64,000 nt of DNA from Sporomusa ovata DSM 2662 (GTDB lineage Bacteria > Bacillota > Negativicutes > Sporomusales > Sporomusaceae): contig NZ_ASXP01000005.1 of NCBI RefSeq assembly GCF_000445445.1, positions 496,053 to 560,052 of the forward strand. The letters run 5' to 3'. Below, piece by piece: positions 43,663 through 52,743 of the stretch. Position numbers and translations under genes: made by a program. Below the pieces are notes generated by a model that worked only from the letters and a program-made list of their open reading frames with translations, searched no databases and was not told the origin of the DNA. Each line of letters starts with the position of its first letter. Position 1 is the first letter of the stretch.

Positions 43663-45139
43663 GACTAAACACCTCCTTTCTTCCTGATTCTTGTCTAATA
43701 TTTTCGCTGAAGGTAAGGCTGCTCAGTTTGCAGTCTTCCTCCAACCATAAAATTTTGTCAAAGGTGTTCACTGCAAATTCATAATCATGAGAAATAACAA
43801 AAATGCACCGCCCTTCTTGCGCTAGCTTTCTGATAATCCGGCTGACTTTTGCCATATTTTCCCCATCCAGTCCACTGGTAGGTTCGTCCAGAAACAAAAG
43901 TTGGGTGTTGCGCATGCAGGCCAGCGCAATTGCCAGACGCTGCTTTTGTCCGCCGGAAAGCGAAGCGGGGTGAGTGTCTTTATAGCCTTCCAACTGAAAA
44001 AACTGAAGATATTGTTCTGCTTGTGCCGCCAAACTTGGTGATGCTTTACATCCCAGCAACAGTTCTTCCCATACACTGGGGGCAAAAAGCTGATAATCCA
44101 CATCCTGCATAACATAGAAAGAATTTCGGATGCGGGCCGCTTTCCCGGCCGGTTTTCCGGCAATCAAAATTTCTCCCTTGCTTTGTTGTTCCAAACCCAT
44201 CAATACCCGCAGCAGGGTGCTCTTTCCTATGCCGTTTTTTCCCATGATACCAATAATTTCACCGCGATATGCGGATAAGGAAATGTTATTCAGAATGGGT
44301 TTTCCTCTTTGATAGCTAAAAGATACATCCACTGCTTGCAGAAAAGGTGTTTTGGCTTCCGTCTTGCGGTGTGGCGTATTGACCGGCATCAACAAAGCCG
44401 TCTCATCAAAATAACGCAGTCCTCTGTCTTGGAACCACCGGTCGGGCTTGGTAAAAAAATCGCGGCCGCTATATTCCCCCTTTCCTTGCCCGTCTTCCAG
44501 GAAAACCACCCGGTCAACCAAATCTTTTAAATAGCAGAGCCGGTGTTCAGCAACAACAACAGTATGGCCGCCGGCTTTGAGCGTTTTCAGTATATCGTGG
44601 AGTTGACTAGTCCCGTTTGAGTCTAAATTGGCGGATGGTTCATCCAAAACATAAATTGTCGGGCCTAATGCATAGACAGACGCCACAGCTACTTTTTGTT
44701 TTTCGCCGCTAGAAAGCGTAAAAACTGATCTCGTCAGCAGAGCATTCAGGTTTAAATTTTGCACGGTTTTTTTTATTTGCGCCTGCATCACGAATCTTTC
44801 AATTCCATAATTTTCACTGGGAAAAGCCAGTTCGCTCTTAACATGTAAAGTAAAAAACTGAGAGCGCGGGTCCTGAAAAACCGATCCTACCCGGCGTGAT
44901 ATTTCTCGCATGGAGGCCGTTTTTATGTCCAGGCCGCCAACGAAGACTTCCCCTCTTAACTCAACGTCAAAAAAATTGGGGATTAAACTGTTGATTAAGC
45001 GGGTTACCGTTGTTTTGCCACAACCGCTTTTACCGGTTAAGAGTACAAATTCGCCTTGCTTTACCTCCAGGTTGAACTCGGTAAGACTTTCCTGATTACC
45101 ATGCCGGTATGTCACATGTACATTACGGAATTGAATCAC
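43649..45139 (-). CDS. ECF-type ABC ATPase with two fused nucleotide-binding domains
   Basis: Powers the ECF importer. First cassette: Walker A GKSGCGKTTVTRL, signature LSSGEKQKVAVA, Walker B IYVLDEPSANLD. Second cassette (~from 262): GKNGIGKSTLLRV, signature LSGGQKQRLAIA, LLFLDEPTSGLD. Most ECF systems use two separate ATPases (EcfA1 and EcfA2); here they are one 496-residue chain. The start is GTG with AGGAGG about 12 bases upstream. Its 3' end overlaps the proposed start of the S component. Confidence 0.9.
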   Translation of the reverse strand: MIQFRNVHVTYRHGNQESLTEFNLEVKQGEFVLLTGKSGCGKTTVTRLINSLIPNFFDVELRGEVFVGGLDIKTASMREISRRVGSVFQDPRSQFFTLHVKSELAFPSENYGIERFVMQAQIKKTVQNLNLNALLTRSVFTLSSGEKQKVAVASVYALGPTIYVLDEPSANLDSNGTSQLHDILKTLKAGGHTVVVAEHRLCYLKDLVDRVVFLEDGQGKGEYSGRDFFTKPDRWFQDRGLRYFDETALLMPVNTPHRKTEAKTPFLQAVDVSFSYQRGKPILNNISLSAYRGEIIGIMGKNGIGKSTLLRVLMGLEQQSKGEILIAGKPAGKAARIRNSFYVMQDVDYQLFAPSVWEELLLGCKASPSLAAQAEQYLQFFQLEGYKDTHPASLSGGQKQRLAIALACMRNTQLLFLDEPTSGLDGENMAKVSRIIRKLAQEGRCIFVISHDYEFAVNTFDKILWLEEDCKLSSLTFSENIRQESGRKEVFSHSGN

Positions 45140-45174
45140 TGTTTTTTCAATCCTCCTTTCTGCCTAACAAAATA

Positions 45175-45930
45175 CTAAATGTCAAAGATTTTATGATAGT
45201 GTAAAAAAATGAATATCACGGCAACGAGCGCATAAACAGCGCAATAGGCGGCATCCTTTTTATCAAACCGTACCCCCGTGCAGGAGGTTCTTTGATGTTT
45301 GGTGTCAAGTCCTTTGCATAGCGCCGCTGCCGACAACTCATCCGCCAGTTTGCTACTGCGAATTAACAAAGGGATCATGAACTTTTCAAGCGTTGTTACC
45401 GGGTGTAAAAACATCCCGGCAACCGATTGATTCAGTCCTCTCATTTTCAAACTATCTTTGACATACAATATTTCGCACTTTATCGTGGGAACATACCGGT
45501 AGACCACAGCCAACGGAATAATCAGCATCTTGGGAATATGCATCTGCTCCAGCGCGATAATCAATTCATTCAGTTGCGTCTTTCTCAACAAGATTATGTA
45601 GGCCATATAAATAGGAATGAGCCTGGATAATAGTAAAATGATCATAGCAACCAGCATACTGATGGGTTGCAGTTTTAGCGGTATAAGCCGGAGCAATTCA
45701 TTAAGTGCCAGTAATGCCGTATAGAATGCCGTAAAATAGCCAGCTGTTGCTATCATTTTTTGCCAAACCATAATCACGGCAAGCATTACAACTAAGCTAA
45801 AAAGCTCGAAACGGCTTCCGCAGAGAAAAGTCAATAAAGACACGATAACAACCAAAAACATCCATACTCTGGGATCAGGCTTGGCTGCTTTAAAAAAGGC
45901 AAAGGTATCATCCACTAATTTCACATCCAT
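45175..45930 (-). CDS. ECF transporter T component (EcfT/CbiQ-like)
   Basis: Transmembrane coupling subunit of 251 aa with several helices (VWMFLVVIVSLLTFLCGS; LLRLIPLKLQPISMLVAMI) and the coupling-helix motif SKLADELSAAALCKGLD near the C-terminus. It is the first gene of an apparent minus-strand operon T component - ATPase - S component - TonB receptor. A Fur-box-like sequence lies 21 bases upstream of the start, so iron repression is likely. The ribosome binding site is weak. Confidence 0.88.
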   Translation of the reverse strand: MDVKLVDDTFAFFKAAKPDPRVWMFLVVIVSLLTFLCGSRFELFSLVVMLAVIMVWQKMIATAGYFTAFYTALLALNELLRLIPLKLQPISMLVAMIILLLSRLIPIYMAYIILLRKTQLNELIIALEQMHIPKMLIIPLAVVYRYVPTIKCEILYVKDSLKMRGLNQSVAGMFLHPVTTLEKFMIPLLIRSSKLADELSAAALCKGLDTKHQRTSCTGVRFDKKDAAYCAVYALVAVIFIFLHYHKIFDI

Positions 45931-45950
45931 TAACTAAAGTCATGTGAATT

Positions 45951-45969
45951 GATAATGATTATCTATCTC
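45951..45969. promoter_or_regulatory. Fur box upstream of the ECF/TonB-receptor operon
   Basis: GATAATGATTATC (45951-45963) is a perfect 6-1-6 palindrome and the 19-bp window matches the Fur consensus at about 15 positions. It directly precedes the start at 45930. Confidence 0.72.
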
Positions 45970-46090
45970 ACTTTTAGAGCATACTAAAAAATTTAATTTA
46001 TCTCCACCTGTAAAAGGATTTCATGAACAGTAAACGGATTTTTTCCTTGCCGATCAAAAACTCCGGTATCCAAAAATAAATGAAATCAAA

Positions 46091-46125
46091 CAAAAAACGA
46101 CTGTATCAAATCGGATACAATCGTA
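46091..46125 (-). terminator. intrinsic terminator of the AraC-type gene 46139-47125
   Basis: On the minus strand ACGATTGTATC pairs with GATACAGTCGT, followed by TTTTTTG, beginning 14 bases after the stop. Confidence 0.75.
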
Positions 46126-46138
46126 ACCTTAAACCTTG

Positions 46139-47125
46139 TTATTCCTTGTGTGAGCGATATTCACTCGGATTAATACCAAATTTTTTGCGAAATGCCAGTG
46201 CGAAGTAGCTGGCATTGGAATAGCCTATATAAGAAGCCGCTTCCCCCACCGTTATATTTTTTTCCTCAAACAGTTGTTTTGCCAGTTCCAATCTTTTGTT
46301 TACCACGTAAGTATGCACGGTCTGGCCAAATAATTGCTTAAATCCCTGCTTCAATTTGAATTCATTCAAGCAAATCAGTTTTGACAGGCCGGCAAGGGTT
46401 GGCGGCGAAACAAAATTTTGGTCCAAAATTTGCTTTGCTTCATAAAAGCTTTTTATATCCTGCCGGGAGAGGTTTGGCCACCGGCTTAACATCGGTTCCT
46501 GCTGACAAATAGTTTCATTTAGATAAACGGACATACATTCAAGCAGCTTCCCTTCCATATAGAGCGTCCGTACCGGGTCATGATTTGGGCAATGGAGCAG
46601 TTGATACAGAATGGTTTTCATCGCCGGTGACAGTTTATGTGTGGAGAAAGCTTTATTAGGAGCTTGCAAACTGCGCAGTGCGGCGAATAAATAAGCACCG
46701 CTGCTAAAATCACGGAGCTTATCGGGATAGATTTCCACAGTGATAACCCTATGACGAAAATTAGGCTGAAACAGGACACGCCTTAGATCAGTGGCGCCGA
46801 AAGCAAGAAAATGAGAAGGATCTACTGTAATTCCTTTTTCCTCCAGCACCAATTCCCCGTTCAGACAAAAATACAGTACAAGGCGCGGCATAGTATAATT
46901 GGCGCCGCCGCACAGGCTGTCACAAAATGTAAATTCAAAGTCTTTGATTTGAGCAAATGGACAGACTAACAATTGCTGCACATACCCGCTGCCAAATTCT
47001 TTGGTAATTTGGCAATAATTCATGCTGTTGGGGGAGGAATGCATCAAATACCGCCGGTTGTTATAAATCACCCAGTGCTCTTCTATTTCGTTATTGTTTT
47101 TCCTCACCGTTTTCAATCCATGCAT
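46139..47125 (-). CDS. AraC family transcriptional regulator (YbtA/PchR-like)
   Basis: The 328 aa protein has an N-terminal effector domain (QQLLVCPFAQIKDFEFTFCD, ending near residue 215) and two C-terminal helix-turn-helix motifs (LAGLSKLICLNEFKLKQGF-QLFGQTVHTYV and EAASYIGYSNASYFALAFRKKF). The RLELAKQLFEEKNITV linker is typical of siderophore regulators such as PchR and YbtA. AAAGGAAG precedes the ATG. It is divergent from the ABC pair at 47491. It is more distant from the two other AraC-type proteins here than they are from each other. Confidence 0.88.
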   Translation of the reverse strand: MHGLKTVRKNNNEIEEHWVIYNNRRYLMHSSPNSMNYCQITKEFGSGYVQQLLVCPFAQIKDFEFTFCDSLCGGANYTMPRLVLYFCLNGELVLEEKGITVDPSHFLAFGATDLRRVLFQPNFRHRVITVEIYPDKLRDFSSGAYLFAALRSLQAPNKAFSTHKLSPAMKTILYQLLHCPNHDPVRTLYMEGKLLECMSVYLNETICQQEPMLSRWPNLSRQDIKSFYEAKQILDQNFVSPPTLAGLSKLICLNEFKLKQGFKQLFGQTVHTYVVNKRLELAKQLFEEKNITVGEAASYIGYSNASYFALAFRKKFGINPSEYRSHKE

Positions 47126-47421
47126 AGCAATCTTCCTTTACTTTTACTTTAAGCAAAATACCTTGCTAAACCGGTAAACCCTGCCTTTGAACAAGGAGGG
47201 AATATCGCAACTCTTTTAAAACCATGACAAAACAGCGTTAAAAATAAATCTCCAAGCAAATAGCAAGAACAGGTGCGCTCAGCGTAACCTGCTTTTTATT
47301 GTGCGGACTACTAAAACAAGTCATCCAAATACTGCCTTGGGACGAAAATATGTGTTCCTAAGACGCATTTACAACTTATGCATTGACTGTATCGGCCGTC
47401 CATAGGTAAGATTAAATCAAG

Positions 47422-47440
47422 GCAAATGATTATCATTATC
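47422..47440. promoter_or_regulatory. Fur box upstream of the YbtPQ-like ABC pair
   Basis: On the minus strand GATAATGATAATCATTTGC matches the Fur consensus at 17 of 19 positions, the best site in the window. It lies 51-69 bases before the start at 47491. Confidence 0.82.
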
Positions 47441-47490
47441 AATAATCATACCAATTTTTATTTCATTATTCAAGTCGAGGAGTTGAAATC

Positions 47491-49296
47491 ATGAACGAAA
47501 AAAAGAAAAAAGCAGGTATCGCTAGGCTTGTGGAGCTTGCAGGTGAAAAGAAGGCGCTGCTCGTGTGGTCAGGGATATTATCTACCGTAAGCGTATTTTT
47601 GCTGCTGCTACCCTATGTTGCGGTGTATTATGTGCTGGCCGAGCTTTTAAGCCACGCACCGGACATTGGGGCGGCGGACGCTCAATACCTGTTACGCTGG
47701 GCCGTTTGGGGCGCCGTTGGAATGGTGGCGGGATATTTCTTCATGTACATCGGGGGTATGTGCTCCCATATTGCCGCATTTCGCATCCTGTATGGCATCA
47801 GAGTAAAATTGGCGGCTCACATCGGCGCTCTCCCGCTTGGTTACTTTAACAAAACCGCCACCGGCAAAATCAAAAAAATCATGGAGCTGGATGTGGAGCA
47901 AATCGAACTTTTTATTGCCCACCAATTACCTGATCTGATAAACACCACGGTCATGCTCGCAGTAATCATTGCAGCCATGTTTTCTCTCAATATCTGGCTG
48001 GCGCTAGCCTGTGTCATCCCCATGCTGCTAGGTTTTGCCGTCCAATATTCAATGATGGCCGGGAAAAAAGCCAAAGCGGGCCTGAAAGAGTATTTTGACG
48101 CACTAGAAAACATCAGCGCCTCCTCCATTCAGTATGTACGGGGCATGCCATCAATTAAAATTTTCGGGCAGACCGTTCATTCGTTCCAAAAATTCTATGA
48201 CGACATGGTTAAATACCGGGATTTCAGTGTAAGGTATACCGACAATTTCCAGAATGGTTACGTATCCTTTAAAACCGTCATTCTATCGCTGTCCACTTTT
48301 ATTCTGCCGGTGGGACTGTTTTTCATCAGCAGCGATCCTAATAACATTGCCTTTGCCACAACTCTCATGTTCTTTCTCGTTCTGGCGCCGGGCATTACTG
48401 TACCGATCTTCAAATTCAACACTTTTGCTTCCACTCTTAACACAATTGCAGAGGGAGTGAGGCGTATCGATGAAATATTGGAAGAAAAGGCCGTGCGTGA
48501 GCCGGAATTCAGCCAAAAACCGTCCGCCTATGCAATCCAGTTCCACGATGTGTCCTTTTCCTATAACAGCGTAAATGTTTTGAAGCATATTAATTTTACA
48601 GCACCTCAAGGAAAAATCACGGCGCTTGTGGGGCCCTCCGGCGCTGGCAAATCCACCGTCGCCCAACTTATTCCTCGGTTTTGGGATGTGCAAAAAGGCC
48701 GCATCACCATCGGTGGAGTCGAAATCCAGGACATAAGTGTCAATGACCTGATGGATACCGTGTCCTTTGTGTTCCAAGATACTTTCCTGTTTGCGGACAC
48801 CCTGTTCAACAATATTTTGGCAGGCAAGCCGATGGCAACAAAGGAGGAAGTGTTTGCGGCGGCCAGAGCTGCTCAATGCCATGAGTTTATTGCGCGTTTG
48901 CAAAATGGCTACGATACTTTCATCGGCGAGGGTGGTGTATATCTTTCAGGGGGTGAGGAACAGCGGGTGTCAGTTGCCCGTGCCATTCTAAAAAATGCCC
49001 CTATTCTCGTTTTAGATGAAGCCACGGCCTATGCCGACCCGGAAAATGAGCACCAAATGCAGCTTGCGCTGCAGGAACTCATTAAAGACAAAACGGTGCT
49101 GATCATTGCCCATCGCCTGACGACCATTCGTGAAGCTAATCAGATCCTGGTTTTGCAGGAAGGAGAAATCCATGAGACAGGCACCCATGCCGAACTTCTT
49201 GCCCATGACGGGTTGTACAAAAGCATGTGGGACGCCTATACGTCATCTGCCGGTTGGCAGATTGAACGTTTGCAACAGAAGGAGGTATTCGCATAA
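47491..49296 (+). CDS. ABC transporter permease/ATP-binding half (YbtP/IrtA-like)
   Basis: Six-helix exporter-type membrane domain (~1-320) fused to a nucleotide-binding domain: Walker A GPSGAGKSTVAQL, Q-loop VFQDTFLFADT, signature LSGGEEQRVSVARA, Walker B ILVLDEATAYADPENE. The AYADPENE wording is common in YbtP/IrtA-type siderophore importers, which have an exporter fold but import iron complexes. GAGGAG lies about 8 bases upstream of the ATG. The stop overlaps the start of the second half (TAATG), so they form a heterodimer operon with 49296-51032. A Fur box precedes them. Confidence 0.9.
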   Translation: MNEKKKKAGIARLVELAGEKKALLVWSGILSTVSVFLLLLPYVAVYYVLAELLSHAPDIGAADAQYLLRWAVWGAVGMVAGYFFMYIGGMCSHIAAFRILYGIRVKLAAHIGALPLGYFNKTATGKIKKIMELDVEQIELFIAHQLPDLINTTVMLAVIIAAMFSLNIWLALACVIPMLLGFAVQYSMMAGKKAKAGLKEYFDALENISASSIQYVRGMPSIKIFGQTVHSFQKFYDDMVKYRDFSVRYTDNFQNGYVSFKTVILSLSTFILPVGLFFISSDPNNIAFATTLMFFLVLAPGITVPIFKFNTFASTLNTIAEGVRRIDEILEEKAVREPEFSQKPSAYAIQFHDVSFSYNSVNVLKHINFTAPQGKITALVGPSGAGKSTVAQLIPRFWDVQKGRITIGGVEIQDISVNDLMDTVSFVFQDTFLFADTLFNNILAGKPMATKEEVFAAARAAQCHEFIARLQNGYDTFIGEGGVYLSGGEEQRVSVARAILKNAPILVLDEATAYADPENEHQMQLALQELIKDKTVLIIAHRLTTIREANQILVLQEGEIHETGTHAELLAHDGLYKSMWDAYTSSAGWQIERLQQKEVFA

Positions 49297-51032
49297 TGCT
49301 GAAGCAACTACACAATATCACTACAGGCAACCCAAAGAAACTACTAAAACCCATTCGTTGGGCGGTTTTTGCCAATTTAGCCAATATGTTTCCGTTCGGC
49401 TGCATGGCCATGGCGGTGGCCATGCTTTACGCCTACTACGCCAAGGAGCAGGCCTCCCTGAATATACAAGGTTTATGGCTTGCCTGGGGAGGTATGGTGC
49501 TGTTCCTCGCCCTGGTGTTTATCGGCGAACTAAAATCTTACCGCTCCATTTACCGCAGCGGTTATGCGTCTTCCGCCGCAGGGCGGGCAAATCTGGCCGA
49601 GCATATCCGCAAGCTGCCGCTGGGCTTTCTGATGAGCAAGGACCCCGGCGAACTGGGGCATATGATGATGAGTGATTTTAACCAGCTAGAAAATGCTGTG
49701 ACAAATATACCACAACTGGTGAGCGGTGCTCTTGTGCCGGTACTGGCGTTTGTTGCACTGAGTTTTATGGACTGGCAAATAGCTGTAGCCATGTTTGCGG
49801 GATTTCCCGTATCGTTGCTGGTTCTATGGGGAATTTCCGGTTTGGAACGAAAATTGGGCGCGCGCCATGCGAGAGCTAAAATTACAGCGGCGAACCGCCT
49901 GCAGGAATACCTTTTGGGCATGAAAATTATCAAGGCTTACAATCTGAGGGGCGAAAACTTCAGCCGCTTGGGGCAGGCTTTTTATCGTTATATGAACGAA
50001 AGCATCAAACTGGAAGGCATACTGGGCCCCTTCTTTTTAGTCGCCATTGCCTTTATCCAGACCGGCTTGTCGTTGATTACCATGGCAGGCGTTTATCTCC
50101 TCTTGGGCGGTGAAATTACGGTACCGTTGTTTGCCCTGTTTTTACTGGCGGGCACTCATGTTTTTGATCCACTGTCGGTCGCCATCCTGCGCCTGCCTGC
50201 GTTTCGCTATGACGTTATGGCGGGCGAACGCATTGTAAGCCTGCTTAAAGAGCCAGTCATGGCAGGAGAAAAAGAACCGCCGGCGGACCACGACATCCGC
50301 TTGGAGAACGTGACCTTCGGTTACGGCCGAAATACGGTGTTGGACAATGTTTCGCTGGAGATGAAGGCAGGAACACTTACAGCGATCGTTGGCCCGTCAG
50401 GCAGCGGGAAAAGTACGCTGCTGCGTTTGATTGCGCGGTTTTACGACCCGCAGCAGGGCAGGGTGCTGTTCGGTGGCAGCGATGAACGGGAAATGGACCC
50501 GGAAAAGCTGATGCAAAAAATCTCCATGGTGTTTCAGGACGTCTACTTGTTTGCCGATACCATCACCAACAACATTCGCTATGGGCGAGAAAATGCCGTC
50601 CAGGAAGAAATCGAAGCAGCGGCTAAAGAGGCCTGCTGCCATGATTTTATCGCCCGGCTGCCGCAAGGTTATGACACCATGGTAGGGGAAGGTGGCTCAA
50701 CGCTTTCCGGTGGTGAAAAACAGCGTATCTCCATTGCCCGGGCCATCCTTAAAAATGTGCCGGTCATTTTGCTGGATGAGGCCACTTCTTCCCTTGATCC
50801 GGAAAACGAATTGGAAGTACAAAAAGCGATCAGCCGTTTGATTCAGGGGCGCACCGTAATTCTAATCGCCCACCGGCTGAAAACCGTTGTAAAGGCTGAC
50901 AACATCATTGTACTGGACAAAGGAAAGGTGGTAGAACAGGGAACTCATGCAGCACTCCTTAGCAATAACGGTCTGTATGCCCGGCTCTGGGAGTTGCAGA
51001 TGAAAACCGGCGGCTGGCGCATTTCGGCGTAA
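49296..51032 (+). CDS. ABC transporter permease/ATP-binding half (YbtQ/IrtB-like)
   Basis: Second half-transporter of 578 aa. Exporter-type membrane domain (~1-310) then Walker A GPSGSGKSTLLRL, VFQDVYLFADTITNNI, signature LSGGEKQRISIARA, Walker B VILLDEATSSLDPENE and the switch His in IAHRL. It overlaps the first half by one base, so stoichiometric synthesis is likely. By comparison with yersiniabactin and mycobactin systems the pair would bring the ferric siderophore across the inner membrane; export cannot be excluded from sequence alone. A hairpin ends the unit at 51052. Confidence 0.9.
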   Translation: MLKQLHNITTGNPKKLLKPIRWAVFANLANMFPFGCMAMAVAMLYAYYAKEQASLNIQGLWLAWGGMVLFLALVFIGELKSYRSIYRSGYASSAAGRANLAEHIRKLPLGFLMSKDPGELGHMMMSDFNQLENAVTNIPQLVSGALVPVLAFVALSFMDWQIAVAMFAGFPVSLLVLWGISGLERKLGARHARAKITAANRLQEYLLGMKIIKAYNLRGENFSRLGQAFYRYMNESIKLEGILGPFFLVAIAFIQTGLSLITMAGVYLLLGGEITVPLFALFLLAGTHVFDPLSVAILRLPAFRYDVMAGERIVSLLKEPVMAGEKEPPADHDIRLENVTFGYGRNTVLDNVSLEMKAGTLTAIVGPSGSGKSTLLRLIARFYDPQQGRVLFGGSDEREMDPEKLMQKISMVFQDVYLFADTITNNIRYGRENAVQEEIEAAAKEACCHDFIARLPQGYDTMVGEGGSTLSGGEKQRISIARAILKNVPVILLDEATSSLDPENELEVQKAISRLIQGRTVILIAHRLKTVVKADNIIVLDKGKVVEQGTHAALLSNNGLYARLWELQMKTGGWRISA

Positions 51033-51051
51033 GACGCTTATTATATAAGAT

Positions 51052-51099
51052 GGGGCTGTTCAAAACAGGATCAAAAATCCTTGTTTTGAACAGCCCCAT
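51052..51099 (+). terminator. hairpin terminating the ABC pair
   Basis: GGGGCTGTTCAAAACA (from 51052) pairs with TGTTTTGAACAGCCCC (to 51097), 20 bases after the stop. The T-run behind it is poor (ATAGTTATTT). Confidence 0.65.
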
Positions 51100-51161
51100 A
51101 GTTATTTCCGGCCGCAGTCAAACCGTCTTCACTTTCGTTAGGATGATTCCGGTTTGATAGG

Positions 51162-51890
51162 TTACGGTTTAAAGTCACCCATCATCTCAATAGGGCATTT
51201 TCCCAGGTTGCGAAACCCCACATGCGGCCGTTCATAATTGTAATGGCGAAGCCAGGCAGCGAAATCCGCCTGCAATTCCTCGACCATATCATGCAAGTTG
51301 TTGGAAAACATCGGGCCAAACAGTTCATTCAAAACGGTGCGCTTAAACCTTTCAATAAAACCATTGGTTTTAGGATTATGGACTGCAGTACACCGGTGTT
51401 CCATCTTGTTGGCAGTAAGGAAACTCTCGTACAGCCGGCTTTCTTTACTGCCAAATTCCTGTCCGTTGTCAGTGAAAACAGTCCCTATAGAAATTTTCCG
51501 CGCCCGGTAGAAAGGCAGCACAGCGTTGCGCAGTACAGCCACAGCGCCTTCCACTGTTTTGCCGGCATAGAGCAATCCGAAAGCAAAGGAACTGTACATA
51601 TCGACAACGGCATGCAAGTAAATCTGACCGAAATTGGTGAGCGTGCCGGCATAAAAGAAGTCCTGCACCAGCAGCTCACCGGGACGGACCACCATTGTCT
51701 GACGCTCCTTGAAACAAGGATTATATTGTTCGATTTTCCTGATCTCTTGCGGCGTAAGCGGCCAGCCTTCACGCAAGTGCCTTTCCTCCAGCTTTAACCA
51801 GCGCTGGTACTGGTATTTGAAATTCAACTTTACTAGGTTAAAATCAAACCGGGCGAAAACGGTCATAGACAAGAGCAGTATCCCAGTCAA
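51162..51890 (-). pseudogene. IS481-type transposase, N-terminally truncated
   Basis: An integrase-core catalytic domain with D-D-E residues in LLVQDFFYAGTLTNFGQ, TVFTDNGQEFGSKE and NPKTNGFIERFKRTVLNELF, ending HYNYERPHVGFRNLGKCPIEM. The helix-turn-helix N-terminal third is missing, and the first ~20 residues look unrelated to the family. No inverted repeats were recognised. It is the left boundary of a mobile-element-rich stretch. Confidence 0.65.
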
Positions 51891-51948
51891 ACCAGGATGC
51901 TGGCCGGAGCTTGTATTTTTTCAAGATAAAGAAAGCGAGTGATACATA

Positions 51949-52420
51949 ATGACGCTTATAGAAGCGTTAGAAACGCTAAAGAGCAAAGGAGTTACTAAAT
52001 TGTCCGGTATGATTGGAGAAAGCGATATTGACAAATACATTGATCATGCTGTACAAAGCCACGAAATCAGTGCAAACCTGGCTCACATCCCCTGTCACAA
52101 ATACCATCTAGACATGAGGATGACCATTATATCATTGAAACCAATGGGCATTTCATCATTGCGACACATTATGGCACTTTTGATATGGCCACTTATGGCA
52201 ATTATGACACGGAAGAAGAAATGCATGCCGACTTTGACGAATATATAATAATGAAACAAGCTGAAGCAATTGCAGACCAAAAAGTTAAGGCTGGAAGCAA
52301 ATTCCCACGTGCCGTAGGCTGGCTGTAGCTATTAACGAACTCAGGCAGGCTAACGCTGCAGCACATGCCGCATTTGAACGTGAATATGGATGCCTGGCCA
52401 TCAAAGGGGAATTGAAATGA
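51949..52420 (+). pseudogene. frameshifted accessory gene (unknown family)
   Basis: The frame starts MTLIEALETLKSKGVTKLSG and is homologous in style up to HKYHLD; the next frame then reads HEDDHYIIETNGHFIIATHYG and on to AEAIADQKVKAGSKFPRA before a TAG at 52326-52328; a third frame carries LAVAINELRQANAAAHAAFE to a TGA at 52418-52420. The three pieces look like one protein broken by two single-base losses (about 52113 and 52310). The family is unknown; the neighbours suggest plasmid or phage origin. Confidence 0.5.
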
Positions 52421-52611
52421 TTGGTTTTCAAATACGGAAAAAGGGAGCAAACATAACAGCCACGGTATTCAACAACACTGTGGTGTTTGATTTGATCTAT
52501 AAAATGCCGAATGATGAAACAATGGCAATTGAAGTATCTAGTTGGTCAGAGCTGGCAGGCGTTGGAGATATTTACGAAACAGACAATTTTACCGTGGAAG
52601 TGATTGGTTAA
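52417..52611 (+). CDS. hypothetical protein (64 aa)
   Basis: ATG 52417 has AAAGGGGA 6 bases upstream and overlaps the stop of the preceding broken gene (ATGA), so the two were co-translated. The product (MIGFQIRKKGANITATVFNN ... EVSSWSELAGVGDIYETDNF) is beta-rich without membrane segments. Function unknown. A strong terminator follows. Confidence 0.55.
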   Translation: MIGFQIRKKGANITATVFNNTVVFDLIYKMPNDETMAIEVSSWSELAGVGDIYETDNFTVEVIG

Positions 52612-52634
52612 GGTAATTTGAACGCTATTCGCAA

Positions 52635-52674
52635 GACAGCGCTTGACGCAAAATGACGTCAAGCGCTGTTTTTT
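52635..52674 (+). terminator. strong intrinsic terminator
   Basis: ACAGCGCTTGACG and CGTCAAGCGCTGT pair perfectly (13 bp) around an 8-base loop, followed by TTTTTTC. A second hairpin, ACTACCGGC/GCCGGTAGT at about 52690-52715, lies before the next gene. Confidence 0.88.
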
Positions 52675-52743
52675 CTTGAGAAACGTAAAACTACCGGCTT
52701 ACCCTGCCGGTAGTTATCCTATTGCAAAAATGGAGGTAAGAAT

